Shown here piece after piece: positions 51,594 through 60,588 of a stretch of 64,000 nucleotides of DNA. The position numbers were made by a program, and so were the translations under genes. The stretch comes from Sporomusa malonica (GTDB lineage Bacteria; Bacillota; Negativicutes; Sporomusales; Sporomusaceae). The notes below the pieces were generated by a model, which saw only the letters and a list, made by a program, of their open reading frames with translations, searched no databases and was not told the DNA's origin. Location: assembly GCF_900176355.1 (NCBI RefSeq), contig NZ_FWXI01000019.1, positions 1-64,000 of the forward strand. The letters run 5' to 3'. Positions within the stretch are counted from its first letter, which is position 1, and every line of letters starts with the position of its first letter.

Positions 51594-53105
51594 GTGATTG
51601 TAATTGAGGAAAGTCTGTGTAAAGGCTGCGGGCTTTGTATAAAAAATTGCCCCACAGGCGCTGTTACCCTAACTGATAAAATAGCGCGGCTCAGTTCTAA
51701 CTGTACCAGTTGTGGCATCTGCATGCGTATCTGTCCCTGCGGCGCTGTTGGGCGGGATGATGCTGTGCCTGAAGGTGCTGCCGTATGCAAGGCTTGTCCG
51801 GTGCAGTGTGCAATTCAGCCTGGCTTTGAAGGGGCTTGCCGTCGGTATACAAATGTAAATGGCACACTTGTACGCAATCGCGTGTTAGTATCGGCTAGTG
51901 ATCGCGCTGGCAAGTCGTATCCGGAAATACCGGACCGTCCTCTAATTACGGCTGTAGGCGCGGGTACCGAATACCCCTGCTGTAAGCCGGCGCCGCATAT
52001 CGTTAGCGATATCGTTCGAGATATTGAGGTAGTAACCGTGGTTACCGAGGCACCACTCAGCTATAGTGGCATTAAAGTCAAGATTGACGCCAATGCCCAT
52101 ATTGGGGAAGAAGGCGCGCGCGTTTTCAGGGACGGTGCCGTGATCGGCATGGTGGATACCGAGGAGTACGGTGCTAAGATGTTATCAATCGGCGGTGCCA
52201 ATATCTTAAGCGGTAAGCATGGGTTTACAGCAGCTCGAACTATTGTTGGTTTAGCAAATGGCGAGCGGATGGTATTACAAGTAGAAAAAGGCAGTAAGCT
52301 TGACGTTGCTGTTGGCCAGCCGCCAATCATTGACGGGGTGACGGAAAAGAAGATGCGGGTTGGCTGTGGTAGTGCAACGGTTGGTATGTTTGCTGCTCAG
52401 TTAAGTGCGGTTGTTGATGAAGCCATTGTTCTGGACCACCATGTCATTGGTTTGCTGTCTGAGCACCGAGCTGGGGAAGAAGTCGGGATGACCTACAGCG
52501 GCGTTATTCCCAACGGGCGTAAAAGTACGCGCGGGCGTTATTTCGGTGATCAAGGTCATGGCTGGGGCGGCACCAACATCGCCGGACCGTTGCAAGCTGT
52601 AAAAACGGTGGATATGAAGCTGGCTGCACCAGGGCTGCGGATATTGGTTACCGAGACGACTGGGCAGCAAGCAGGACTCGTAGAGGTACAGTCTGATGGT
52701 TCGCTAATAGAAGTACCAATGACTGCTGAAATTCAGGCCGCTGTCGACCTAATTGCCGCCAATTGCGAGGAGGCTCGTGTATCGGCAGTGTATGTAGGGG
52801 GAACAGGTGGTAGTGCTCGCGCTGGGGTGACAACTTACCCGATCAAGCTCTCACGGGCAGTGCATGAAGGTGAGGTTAAACTGACGATCGGCGGGGCACC
52901 GACTTATATTCTTCCTGGTGGCGGTATTAATTTTATGGTTGATGTAGAGAAAGTGGTACCCAAGGCGTTTACTTGGGTTGCTACTCCGGCCACCGTGGCG
53001 CCGGTTGAATATACCATGACAAGGGCAACTTTTGAAAAAATTGGCGGACATACTGCCGCTGTTAAACCTGTGGCTACAGTAAAAAAAAGGATGTTTAAAC
53101 AATGA
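51594..53105 (+). CDS. hnr: 6-hydroxynicotinate reductase
   Basis: A 503-residue iron-sulfur flavoenzyme. Residues 9-19 and 37-47 are two [4Fe-4S] ferredoxin motifs (CKGCGLCIKNCP, CTSCGICMRICP); Cys65, Cys68, Cys72 and Cys82 could bind the [2Fe-2S] cluster known from the E. barkeri enzyme. The rest is a catalytic domain of the reductase type. It reduces 6-hydroxynicotinate with ferredoxin to tetrahydro-6-oxonicotinate. The E. barkeri enzyme carries a covalently bound flavin; no canonical ApbE target motif is obvious here, but a GCGSATVG segment near residue 260 is a weak candidate. GTG start after GGGGG. Overlaps the UPF0280 gene by four bases. Confidence 0.9.
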   Translation: MIVIEESLCKGCGLCIKNCPTGAVTLTDKIARLSSNCTSCGICMRICPCGAVGRDDAVPEGAAVCKACPVQCAIQPGFEGACRRYTNVNGTLVRNRVLVSASDRAGKSYPEIPDRPLITAVGAGTEYPCCKPAPHIVSDIVRDIEVVTVVTEAPLSYSGIKVKIDANAHIGEEGARVFRDGAVIGMVDTEEYGAKMLSIGGANILSGKHGFTAARTIVGLANGERMVLQVEKGSKLDVAVGQPPIIDGVTEKKMRVGCGSATVGMFAAQLSAVVDEAIVLDHHVIGLLSEHRAGEEVGMTYSGVIPNGRKSTRGRYFGDQGHGWGGTNIAGPLQAVKTVDMKLAAPGLRILVTETTGQQAGLVEVQSDGSLIEVPMTAEIQAAVDLIAANCEEARVSAVYVGGTGGSARAGVTTYPIKLSRAVHEGEVKLTIGGAPTYILPGGGINFMVDVEKVVPKAFTWVATPATVAPVEYTMTRATFEKIGGHTAAVKPVATVKKRMFKQ

Positions 53106-53947
53106 TTGTAGTTACTGCTCCTGGGAAGATCAAACTGGATTATGGTCCGATGCAAATGACGATTGCGGCGCAGGGGGACAGCGGCCCCCTGACAGAGACT
53201 GCGCAAGAGGCAGCTTGCTATGCTATGAAAGTATTGGCCGAACTGGCAGATCATCAAAAACAGGCAGCTAGCCCGCAGCAGGACATAATAGCCAGCGACC
53301 GTTTGCCGGAAGTGTTACAGCGCATGCTTACGGCTGTAAGGCGTTCTGGTGATGAAACACTGACGCCAATGGCGGCGGTAGCCGGCACGATTGCCGATCT
53401 GACAGCCGACTGGTTAATGGCGCAGGGTGCTACAAAAGCTGTTATCAATAACGGTGGTGATATTGCCATCCGGCTGTCAGGCACCCAGACAACTACGGTA
53501 GGAATAGCACCGGCTATTGGCCTAAAGCCTACCCATGTATTGTCGCTTGGCAGGTGCCAAGGCATTGGCGGTATTGCCACCAGTGGCCTAGGCGGTCGCA
53601 GCTTTACCAAAGGAATCGCTACCGCTGCTGTAGTAGCGGCTAGCACGGCTGCCGTGGCTGATGCGTGCGCCACCAGCCTGGGTAATGCCACCTATGTTAA
53701 GCATCCAGCAATTAAACTGGCCAGGGCTGATGAGCTTGATCCTAATACGGATATTCGCGGGCATCAGGTAGTGCAGGAAGTGGGCTTGTTGCCACCGGCG
53801 GTGGTAGAAGCGGCACTCCTGAACGGTTGGACACAAGCTGCTGAATTATATAAACAAGGTGTCATTAAGGGGGCAGCTATTTTTGTCCAGCAACAGTTGG
53901 TCATGATTCCGGAGGGCTTTATTGTTGAAATAATGGAGGCAAGCTAA
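53102..53947 (+). CDS. UPF0280 (ApbE-superfamily) protein, possible flavin transferase
   Basis: A 281-residue protein of the UPF0280 family, which shares the ApbE fold. ApbE-like marks include INNGGDIAIRL (the NxGGD that binds nucleotide and metal in ApbE) and GGIATSGLGGRSFTKGIATAA. ApbE proteins attach FMN covalently to Ser or Thr of target flavoproteins. The start overlaps the stop of the reductase gene (ATGA), so both are made together. Since 6-hydroxynicotinate reductase is known to hold covalent flavin, this protein may perform that attachment. That is an inference; no UPF0280 activity is established. Confidence 0.8.
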   Translation: MIVVTAPGKIKLDYGPMQMTIAAQGDSGPLTETAQEAACYAMKVLAELADHQKQAASPQQDIIASDRLPEVLQRMLTAVRRSGDETLTPMAAVAGTIADLTADWLMAQGATKAVINNGGDIAIRLSGTQTTTVGIAPAIGLKPTHVLSLGRCQGIGGIATSGLGGRSFTKGIATAAVVAASTAAVADACATSLGNATYVKHPAIKLARADELDPNTDIRGHQVVQEVGLLPPAVVEAALLNGWTQAAELYKQGVIKGAAIFVQQQLVMIPEGFIVEIMEAS

Positions 53948-53972
53948 GTCTCTCTTTATAAAGTAGACTTAG

Positions 53973-54033
53973 CCGCTCTTAACTCCCACTTGTATACCCT
54001 AAAGGGCACAGGAAAGAGGGAGTCTTAGAGCGG
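53973..54033 (+). promoter_or_regulatory. long stem-loop inside the nicotinate operon
   Basis: CCGCTCTTAACTCCC pairs with GGGAGTCTTAGAGCGG with one small bulge; an inner ACCCT/AGGG helix is in the loop. No T-run follows. It may stabilise the upstream mRNA or attenuate read-through. Confidence 0.6.
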
Positions 54034-54069
54034 GTTAGTCATCGGATAAATAGTCAATGGGAGGTATTT

Positions 54070-54657
54070 ATGATGGATTTGACAATACGCAAGATCGTTA
54101 CTGTGGTTGAAGAGGTTTGTATAGATGGGAAGAAAGCGGTTGACAAACCTTTCAAGAAATGTGCGGCAGCGGCGGTTATAAAAAACCCCTTCGCCGGCGA
54201 GTATGTAGAAGATTTAAGTCGGCTGAGCGATATTGGCGAATATCTAGGCGGCTTACTGGCGCAAAAGGCGGTGGCGGCGATGGGAATTGCTCCCGAGCAA
54301 GCTGAGAGCTATGGTAAGGGCGCAATTATTGGTATGAATGGTGAGTTGGAGCATGGTGCAGCCATTCTTCATCCTAAGTTGGGCAAACCGATGCGGGAAG
54401 CGGTCGGCGGTGGCAAAGCCATCATTCCTTCCGCGAAGAAGCTAGGGGGACCAGGAACTCCGCTAGATGTACCTGTCCACTATAAAGATGCCGCTTTTGT
54501 CAGAACTCATTATGATGCCATGGAAGTAAGACTGCATGATGCCCCTGCGGCAGATGAAATCTTGGTTGCTGTTGTGGTAACCTCTGGGGGGCGCCCGCAT
54601 CCGCGCATTGGCGGATTGCAAGTACATGAAATAAAAGGTGAAGACGGCCTGCGATAG
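54070..54657 (+). CDS. PF06684 (AA_synth family) protein of unknown role
   Basis: A 195-residue protein of the AA_synth/DUF1185 family: MDLTIRKIVTVVEEVCIDGKK, KNPFAGEYVEDLSRL, GKGAIIGMNGELEHGAAILHP, HYDAMEVRLHDAP and SGGRPHPRIGG. The family name comes from a weak link to amino acid synthesis; members lie beside amidohydrolase, hydantoin or ring-cleavage genes, with no proven reaction. GGGAGG lies five bases before the ATG. Its place between the reductase/UPF0280 pair and the hydroxymethylglutarate dehydrogenase gene suggests a part in the early ring-opening steps, perhaps an isomerase or cofactor role. Confidence 0.75.
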   Translation: MMDLTIRKIVTVVEEVCIDGKKAVDKPFKKCAAAAVIKNPFAGEYVEDLSRLSDIGEYLGGLLAQKAVAAMGIAPEQAESYGKGAIIGMNGELEHGAAILHPKLGKPMREAVGGGKAIIPSAKKLGGPGTPLDVPVHYKDAAFVRTHYDAMEVRLHDAPAADEILVAVVVTSGGRPHPRIGGLQVHEIKGEDGLR

Positions 54658-54681
54658 CTGGCATAAGGGTGGAGTGAAGGA

Positions 54682-55572
54682 ATGAACGTTGGTTTTATTG
54701 GGATTGGAGCCATGGGTAAACCGATGGCGCAAAATTTATTAAAGTCTGCTCAGGTTCAACTGTATGTGTATGATGTCAATGCAGCAGCAGTGGCTGAGTT
54801 GGTGGCGCAAGGTGCAACTCCATGCCAGTCTCCCAAGGAATTAGCTGAGGCTGCGGCAGTGATCATTATGATGTTGCCTAATGCCGCTATTGTGGAGAGT
54901 ACTCTAACCGGTGAGCAGGGCCTGCTTGCCGCTGGTAAGGCTGGGCAGACCATCATTGATATGAGCAGTGTAGCTGCTACCAGTACGAAAAAGATGGCCG
55001 CTCTGGCGCAGGCCAAAGGAATAGATTATATTGATGCACCGGTAAGCGGCGGAGTTGCCGGGGCTGCAGCCGGAACCTTGACCATTATGGTGGGCGGTGA
55101 AGACGCGGCAGTACAGACTGTCCTGCCGATATTGCAGCTACTGGGCAAGAAAATCTACCATGTTGGCGCGAGTGGCGCAGGCGACTCGATGAAAGTGGTG
55201 AATAACCTGTTGCTTGGCATCAATATGGCGGCCGTGGCCGAGGCGTTGGTGTTGGGGACAAAGTCAGGTCTTGATCCCAAAGTCATGCTGGAAATTATCA
55301 AGGAAAGTTCGGGTCGCAGTTATGCGTTAGAGGCTAAAACAGCAAACTTTATTCTGAAAAACAACTTTGCTGCCGGCTTCGCCATTGATCTGGAATATAA
55401 GGATATGGAATTAGCCATGGAAACAGCGAAAAGCCTGGATGTACCCTTGCCTGTTGGTGCTACGGCCCAGCAAATATTTGCCATGGCCAAAGCCAAAGGT
55501 TTAGGACGAGAGGATATTTCGGCGGTGATTAAGGTCTGGGAAGAATTGGTCGGGGTTCAAGTACGGGAGTAA
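54682..55572 (+). CDS. hgd: 2-(hydroxymethyl)glutarate dehydrogenase
   Basis: A 296-residue enzyme of the 3-hydroxyisobutyrate/phosphogluconate dehydrogenase family. The N-terminal Rossmann motif is GFIGIGAMGKPMAQNLL; an Asp at the end of beta-2 (YVYDVN) predicts NADH rather than NADPH. Other conserved motifs are APVSGGVAGAAAGTL and KVVNNLLLGINMAAVAEAL, which contains the catalytic Lys. It reduces 2-formylglutarate, the enamidase product, to 2-(hydroxymethyl)glutarate. The ATG follows GGTGGAG; the next gene starts 12 bases after its stop. Confidence 0.88.
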   Translation: MNVGFIGIGAMGKPMAQNLLKSAQVQLYVYDVNAAAVAELVAQGATPCQSPKELAEAAAVIIMMLPNAAIVESTLTGEQGLLAAGKAGQTIIDMSSVAATSTKKMAALAQAKGIDYIDAPVSGGVAGAAAGTLTIMVGGEDAAVQTVLPILQLLGKKIYHVGASGAGDSMKVVNNLLLGINMAAVAEALVLGTKSGLDPKVMLEIIKESSGRSYALEAKTANFILKNNFAAGFAIDLEYKDMELAMETAKSLDVPLPVGATAQQIFAMAKAKGLGREDISAVIKVWEELVGVQVRE

Positions 55573-55584
55573 AGGTCGGTGTCG

Positions 55585-57003
55585 ATGATGGAAAAAATAA
55601 ATCAAATCATTGCGGAGAATGGCTTAACAGCTGGTAATCTGACGATTGGTGACTGTATTGCAATAGCCAATCAGGCTCAGGTGCGAGTCAGTGATGTTGT
55701 TGTGGCTGAAGCCATGATAACAAGCAATATGACCCAATCTGAGGTATATTCAGCCGTGCTTGCCAGTTTTTCACATAATCTATATGCTATGGAAATTGGG
55801 ACGACAACAGGATCGAGTTTTTTGATGGGAACCGCAGGTCGGGAATTGGCGCAAGAAGGCGCACCACAGCTTGTGGCTGACAAATTTCTCAACAAAATAC
55901 TTGCCTATACGTTAGGGGCACAGGTGGGCAATCACTCAGTTGGCCTGCAGCCTTGTGCCGGAACTGGTGATTCGTGTACTTATGCTGGTTTTGTACGGGC
56001 AATGCTGGAAGAATTGGATGATAAGGAAACGGTAGCTCGGGTTGCTGCTGTGATGCTAAAGATTGGCACGATATTCCGGGTAGGCAAGACCTCAACCGGC
56101 TGTAATATGGAAGGCTTCGGCGCTGGAGCGGCTGCTTCGGCTGCAGCCTTTGTCGAGTTGGCGGGCGGTAAACCGGCTGATATGGCTAAGGCTATAGTAC
56201 TGGCGATCTCGCCAACAATCGCTAATCCGTGTACGCCTCGCGTCATGGTAGCAGGGTTGTGTGCTACTCATATCGGTGGCGGCGTTATGATCGGCAAGCT
56301 AGCAGCTCAACTGGCCATGTTTACATCGATTCCTGTGACTGTTCCAGTTGACGTCATGATTGCAATGGCTGCAGCCGTTCACCCCATATCGGCAAAACAG
56401 GTGGTGCCTGTTGTCATTCAGTATATGGAACCGTTCTTCAAAACCAATATGGCAGTGGAAACCTATATTGGTGAAGATGTCCAAGCTGAGGAAAAGGCCC
56501 GTATTGATGAAACAATCAAGCAAGCTTTAGGTGAGGCGCGGGATATGGCAAGCAAGGCTAATCCTATTGTCAAGCCCTTTGGCGAGGCGGTTGTTGGTGG
56601 CAGCAGTCAAGCGGTCGGATCGCCGACTAACACCGCACGGATTGCTCATTATCTCTCAAGGGGGAAAATTACTAAAGTAAAAATAGAGTTGTATCCCGAA
56701 TTGTTTGCCCGTCGCGGGATTAATGTTCCTGGAATCTTAATGGCCGCTGTTTATGGGGCAGGTACTGACAATAGCCAGTTGTACCGTGAAGTAATGAATA
56801 AGGTGGCTAGTGAGGGCATCGAGGTCGAGATACTGCAGGTCGATATTCCTCAAATGCAGCGGATTACGGTAATCGCAGCCGAAAATACGGGGATGGTGGA
56901 AGCGCTTAACCGTGGTGGTGGTCGTCTGGTACTAAAGAGTGCATCAGATAAAGAAGAAGCCTATCGAGTGGCTAAAAAGCTGGGCATCGAGACTGTAGAA
57001 TAG
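55585..57003 (+). CDS. 2-(hydroxymethyl)glutarate dehydratase (serine dehydratase-like)
   Basis: A 472-residue protein resembling the alpha part of iron-sulfur L-serine dehydratases. Cys residues near AGTGDSCTYAG, KTSTGCNMEGFGAG and ANPCTPRVMVAG are the likely [4Fe-4S] ligands. The E. barkeri cluster has a serine-dehydratase-like protein predicted to turn 2-(hydroxymethyl)glutarate into 2-methyleneglutarate, and this gene sits at that step, between hgd and dmdA. The C-terminal 110 residues (IELYPELFARRGINVPGILM onward) form an extra domain. The start is the ATG at 55585 after AAAGG; a GTG two codons upstream is less likely. Confidence 0.82.
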   Translation: MMEKINQIIAENGLTAGNLTIGDCIAIANQAQVRVSDVVVAEAMITSNMTQSEVYSAVLASFSHNLYAMEIGTTTGSSFLMGTAGRELAQEGAPQLVADKFLNKILAYTLGAQVGNHSVGLQPCAGTGDSCTYAGFVRAMLEELDDKETVARVAAVMLKIGTIFRVGKTSTGCNMEGFGAGAAASAAAFVELAGGKPADMAKAIVLAISPTIANPCTPRVMVAGLCATHIGGGVMIGKLAAQLAMFTSIPVTVPVDVMIAMAAAVHPISAKQVVPVVIQYMEPFFKTNMAVETYIGEDVQAEEKARIDETIKQALGEARDMASKANPIVKPFGEAVVGGSSQAVGSPTNTARIAHYLSRGKITKVKIELYPELFARRGINVPGILMAAVYGAGTDNSQLYREVMNKVASEGIEVEILQVDIPQMQRITVIAAENTGMVEALNRGGGRLVLKSASDKEEAYRVAKKLGIETVE

Positions 57004-57012
57004 GGGGACGCC

Positions 57013-58227
57013 ATGAACTTCATAGAAAAATATCTAGCCAAGGCAGCAGGTCTGGAGGCTGTGGTAGTAGGACAGGATATCCGCTGCCAGGTTGATTTGG
57101 TAGCAGCACATGATGTCACTGGGCCGATGGCTATTCAGCAATTTGAGCAGATCGGAATTGATCATGTGTTTGATCCCCGAAAAGTCGTGATGGTGATTGA
57201 TCATATTTTTCCGGCTGCTACCGTTCAGGCCAAATCCATGCACTGGATTATGAAAGATTTTGCCAAGCAGTATGGTATTACCCTGTATGACAAGGGGCAA
57301 GGTGTGATTCATCAGGTACTTGCCGAAAGTCACAGGCTGCAGCCAGGCGAAATTCTGGTAGGGGCTGATTCCCATACATGTACTGCCGGAGGTTATGGTG
57401 TTATTGCTATTCCCGTAGGGTCAACCGAGCTGGCTGCCGCCATGGCAACAGGTACAATTGACATCGAGGTGCCAGAAGTAGTTGAAGTGTACATGACCGG
57501 ACAGCCTAAGGTTTATGTTAGCGGTAAAGATATTGTTTTGTCCCTAATGAAAGAGTTTGGTGTGGATGGACTGACTGATAAAGCTGTTGTATTTACCGGC
57601 CCAGGAATCGCGGCTGTCAGTATGGATGACCGGATGACAATCTGCAATATGGGAATAGAAATGGGAGCCATGATTGCATGCTTTGGTGAAGAAACAGCCG
57701 CATCAGAGGTGGCACGAACCGTGCCGCTGGCATTAGAGACCATCGATATCGTCGCAGCCTGTCCCCATTCGCCGGCCAATGTACGTCCTGTTGCCGAATT
57801 AGCAGATGTCGAAGTGACCCAAGTTGTTGTCGGTAGTTGTACGAACGGCCGGCTGTCTGACATGGAGGCTGTAGTTAATGTTCTTAAACACCACAAAGTA
57901 CACCAGGCAGTAACCATGCTGGTCGTTCCGGCCTCAAAGAATGTGTTAGCAGCAATGGAGCAGGCTGGCTGGTGTAAAATCTTGCGTGACGCTGGTGCGG
58001 TTATTACCAATCCAGGGTGTGGGCCTTGTTTTGGGGCTCATCAGGGTCTTGGTACCGAACGGGATGTAATCTTGTCTACTACCAACCGGAATTTCCCTGG
58101 TCGGATGGGTCACCGCAATGCCCAGGTGTACTTAGCATCGCCGGCAACGGCCGCAGTAACAGCTGTTTGTGGCAGGATTACCCAGCCGGGGTCATTATCA
58201 CTGGAAGGCGGCGCGTGCTATGAATAA
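57013..58227 (+). CDS. dmdA: dimethylmaleate hydratase, large subunit
   Basis: A 404-residue aconitase/3-isopropylmalate dehydratase large-subunit homologue. Conserved segments are DHIFPAATVQAK, GADSHTCTAGGYG, VVGSCTNGRLSD and NPGCGPCFGAH; the three Cys that hold the [4Fe-4S] cluster lie in SHTCT, GSCTNG and the GCGPC segment. With DmdB it hydrates dimethylmaleate to (2R,3S)-2,3-dimethylmalate. LeuC-type activity is the alternative, but the pathway context argues against it. GGGGG precedes the ATG. Overlaps dmdB by eight bases. Confidence 0.88.
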   Translation: MNFIEKYLAKAAGLEAVVVGQDIRCQVDLVAAHDVTGPMAIQQFEQIGIDHVFDPRKVVMVIDHIFPAATVQAKSMHWIMKDFAKQYGITLYDKGQGVIHQVLAESHRLQPGEILVGADSHTCTAGGYGVIAIPVGSTELAAAMATGTIDIEVPEVVEVYMTGQPKVYVSGKDIVLSLMKEFGVDGLTDKAVVFTGPGIAAVSMDDRMTICNMGIEMGAMIACFGEETAASEVARTVPLALETIDIVAACPHSPANVRPVAELADVEVTQVVVGSCTNGRLSDMEAVVNVLKHHKVHQAVTMLVVPASKNVLAAMEQAGWCKILRDAGAVITNPGCGPCFGAHQGLGTERDVILSTTNRNFPGRMGHRNAQVYLASPATAAVTAVCGRITQPGSLSLEGGACYE

Positions 58228-58717
58228 GCTTAAAGGTCAAGTGTGGGTTTTTGAAGACAATGTAGATACCGACCAAATACTGCCTGGCTATGCTATGGCG
58301 GAAGAATTTTCAGGGCTGGCTAAGTATGCAATGGCGGGTAGTAAAATTGCCGATTTTGCTGCAAGGGTAAAACAAGGTGATATCATTGTTGCTGGTAAAA
58401 ACTTCGGCTGCGGATCAAGCCGGGAACAGGCGCCGGTGGCGCTGCAAGCCGCGGGGGTAAGGTTGATCATTGCCCCATCCTTTGCCCGGATATTTCGCCG
58501 CAATGCCATTAATATTGGCTTGCCGGTGTTGGTGGCTGATCTCAGGCAGGATGTTCAGACTGGTGACTGGATTAATGTGGACCTTGTTCAGGGGTTGGTC
58601 ACGATACCTGGCGGCGAGGTTGCCGCCCAAGCCTTATCGGCCAATGTATTGGCAACCATTAATGCGGGTGGTTTGATTAACCGAGTCCGGCGAGAGTTAG
58701 GCGTAAGCAACGACTAA
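58220..58717 (+). CDS. dmdB: dimethylmaleate hydratase, small subunit
   Basis: A 165-residue aconitase small-subunit (swivel) protein. The signature parts are [35 protein letters not shown] (substrate loop) and [20 protein letters not shown]. It completes the active site of DmdA. The ATG at 58220 overlaps the end of dmdA; a longer frame from 58169 is inside dmdA and unlikely. Confidence 0.88.
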   Translation: MNKLKGQVWVFEDNVDTDQILPGYAMAEEFSGLAKYAMAGSKIADFAARVKQGDIIVAGKNFGCGSSREQAPVALQAAGVRLIIAPSFARIFRRNAINIGLPVLVADLRQDVQTGDWINVDLVQGLVTIPGGEVAAQALSANVLATINAGGLINRVRRELGVSND

Positions 58718-58740
58718 TCAGGTCGTGGGAGGAATATAGA

Positions 58741-60588
58741 GTGCAAGAAAAAACAAAACAAATTATTATTGAAGATTATGATAGTATCTGCGCCTACCAG
58801 GAGACTTTCGGGGTGCAGATGCCAACCGTAAATAAAGACGGATCGATTGAGGGTCTGCCGGCACCTTATCCTCGGGTAATTAATGGTGTGGAGCGCAGCG
58901 GTTATCGGATTTATGCCTTGGCTCAGCAAGCTGCATTAACAGGCATACCTATCCAAAATCCAATCTTGGGACGTACTACGGCAGAAGAAACCTACCAGGA
59001 ATCGCTGGAAATGTATAATATGGCAGAAAAGCTGGGAATTAACCTTTTTCATTTTGTTCATTCTGAGGCTACCCGCCATATTGACCCCCTAAAAGGGCGG
59101 GATTTGATTGAGCAATCGCGCGGTAAAGGCGGTATTACACCAGAGGGTGAGCGAAAACTGGTGGAACTGGGCGGTGGTTCTATTCATCCCATGCGGATCA
59201 ACGCCACCGGTGATACGCCGCATCTATCGATCATTAATGCGTTAATTGCCGGTTTTGACGGAACTGATATTGGTCCGGTGATTCATGTGCATTTTGGCGG
59301 CCGAGGCATTCATGACTACAAAACCAAGGTAGTCAACGGTATTAAGGCGCTAGAAATCTGCGCTGAAAACAACATGTTTGTGCAGATTGAGTCCCACAAA
59401 CACCTCAATAACATCGGTGGTACGGATGGGATGGCGTTAGCCATGTGTTTATTAGCCGAGGGTCTGGGGGTCTTAGCTGGTTTGCCAGCTGAGCTCAGCG
59501 CAGTGCAAATGAATGTGGCTGGTCTTAATCTGCTGGCCGACCTCGCGGTAATGAGAGCCTTCAAAGAAACTATGTGGAGTAAGAGCCTGATTGTTGTGCC
59601 GGAAACCTTCCAGAACCCACCTGGTGATTTAATTGCCGAATCGGCGCACTTTGCGCGGATGGCCATCAGTGCAAAACTAGGGGGAGCCAATTTTTATCGG
59701 CCTAAGGCGGCTGAATCGGTGGGCATTCCGACCGGTGCTTCCATGGCCAAGGCCATCTGGGCAACTCAAAATGTATTTGAGAATACTGTCAAGATCGATA
59801 TTCGTGATCCCTATATTGAAGAGCGTAAGTTAGAGATTTTGAGTGAAGCGATGGCGGTGCTTGAGCGTGTTTTGGGGCTGGAGCGTACATTAACACCGAG
59901 TGAGATTAATGAAACATTCTGGCGCCAATATTCGAAAGACGAGATGATTGAGAAAATTGTTCGAGCCGGCAAAGCAGGGGTTATGGATTGCCCTCGTGCA
60001 GGCGGCTGGGATCTGAAACGTCATGTAAAAACTCACCGTGACAAAGATGGGATCAAACGTTATATCCCAGGCTATACGCCGCTGGGGGTTGATGAAAAGC
60101 GCGTCGCGATAACTACTGAGCCAGTAGAGGTGCCAGCAGAGAAAAAGCCAACCCGCAAGCAAAAAATGGTATTGGCTACGGTGGGGGCTGATGCGCATGT
60201 TATGGGCATTAACCTGATACGTGAGGAATTTGAAAAAGCTGGTTATGAAGTCATTTACATGCGGGGCATGAATTTGCCGGAAACTGTAGCTGAGGTAGCA
60301 GCAGAGGCCAAAGCAGACATTGTTGGTATTGCTAATTTGCTGGGACTGGGACGGGAGCTGTTTCCACGGGTTGAGGGGCGCTTAAAACAACTGGGGCTCC
60401 GTGACAAAGTACTATTGATTGCTGGGGGCCGGATTAGCGAAAAAGAAGAAGAACATACATTTTATGAAGAAAAGATTGCTAATGAAGGTACTGACTTTTT
60501 AGGTGTTGATGGATTTTTCGGTCCAGGAACCGATCCTGCCCAGTGTGTCAAATGGACTGAAGATCAGTTAGAGAGGAGAGGTTTGTAA
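58741..60588 (+). CDS. mgm: 2-methyleneglutarate mutase (adenosylcobalamin-dependent)
   Basis: A 615-residue carbon-skeleton mutase. The N-terminal 450 residues are the substrate-binding barrel ([35 protein letters not shown]). The C-terminal 140 residues are the B12-binding domain with DxHxxG at D484-A-H486-V-M-G; the His is the lower cobalt ligand (His485 in E. barkeri Mgm). It rearranges 2-methyleneglutarate to 3-methylitaconate. GTG start after GGGAGG. Its last base is shared with the first of the isomerase gene. The downstream GlmL-like protein is its likely reactivase. Confidence 0.92.
   Translation: MQEKTKQIIIEDYDSICAYQETFGVQMPTVNKDGSIEGLPAPYPRVINGVERSGYRIYALAQQAALTGIPIQNPILGRTTAEETYQESLEMYNMAEKLGINLFHFVHSEATRHIDPLKGRDLIEQSRGKGGITPEGERKLVELGGGSIHPMRINATGDTPHLSIINALIAGFDGTDIGPVIHVHFGGRGIHDYKTKVVNGIKALEICAENNMFVQIESHKHLNNIGGTDGMALAMCLLAEGLGVLAGLPAELSAVQMNVAGLNLLADLAVMRAFKETMWSKSLIVVPETFQNPPGDLIAESAHFARMAISAKLGGANFYRPKAAESVGIPTGASMAKAIWATQNVFENTVKIDIRDPYIEERKLEILSEAMAVLERVLGLERTLTPSEINETFWRQYSKDEMIEKIVRAGKAGVMDCPRAGGWDLKRHVKTHRDKDGIKRYIPGYTPLGVDEKRVAITTEPVEVPAEKKPTRKQKMVLATVGADAHVMGINLIREEFEKAGYEVIYMRGMNLPETVAEVAAEAKADIVGIANLLGLGRELFPRVEGRLKQLGLRDKVLLIAGGRISEKEEEHTFYEEKIANEGTDFLGVDGFFGPGTDPAQCVKWTEDQLERRGL

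Noticed and set aside
57013..58717. 3-isopropylmalate dehydratase (leuCD)
   Set aside because: The subunits look alike, but no other leucine genes are present and mgm/mii follow directly.
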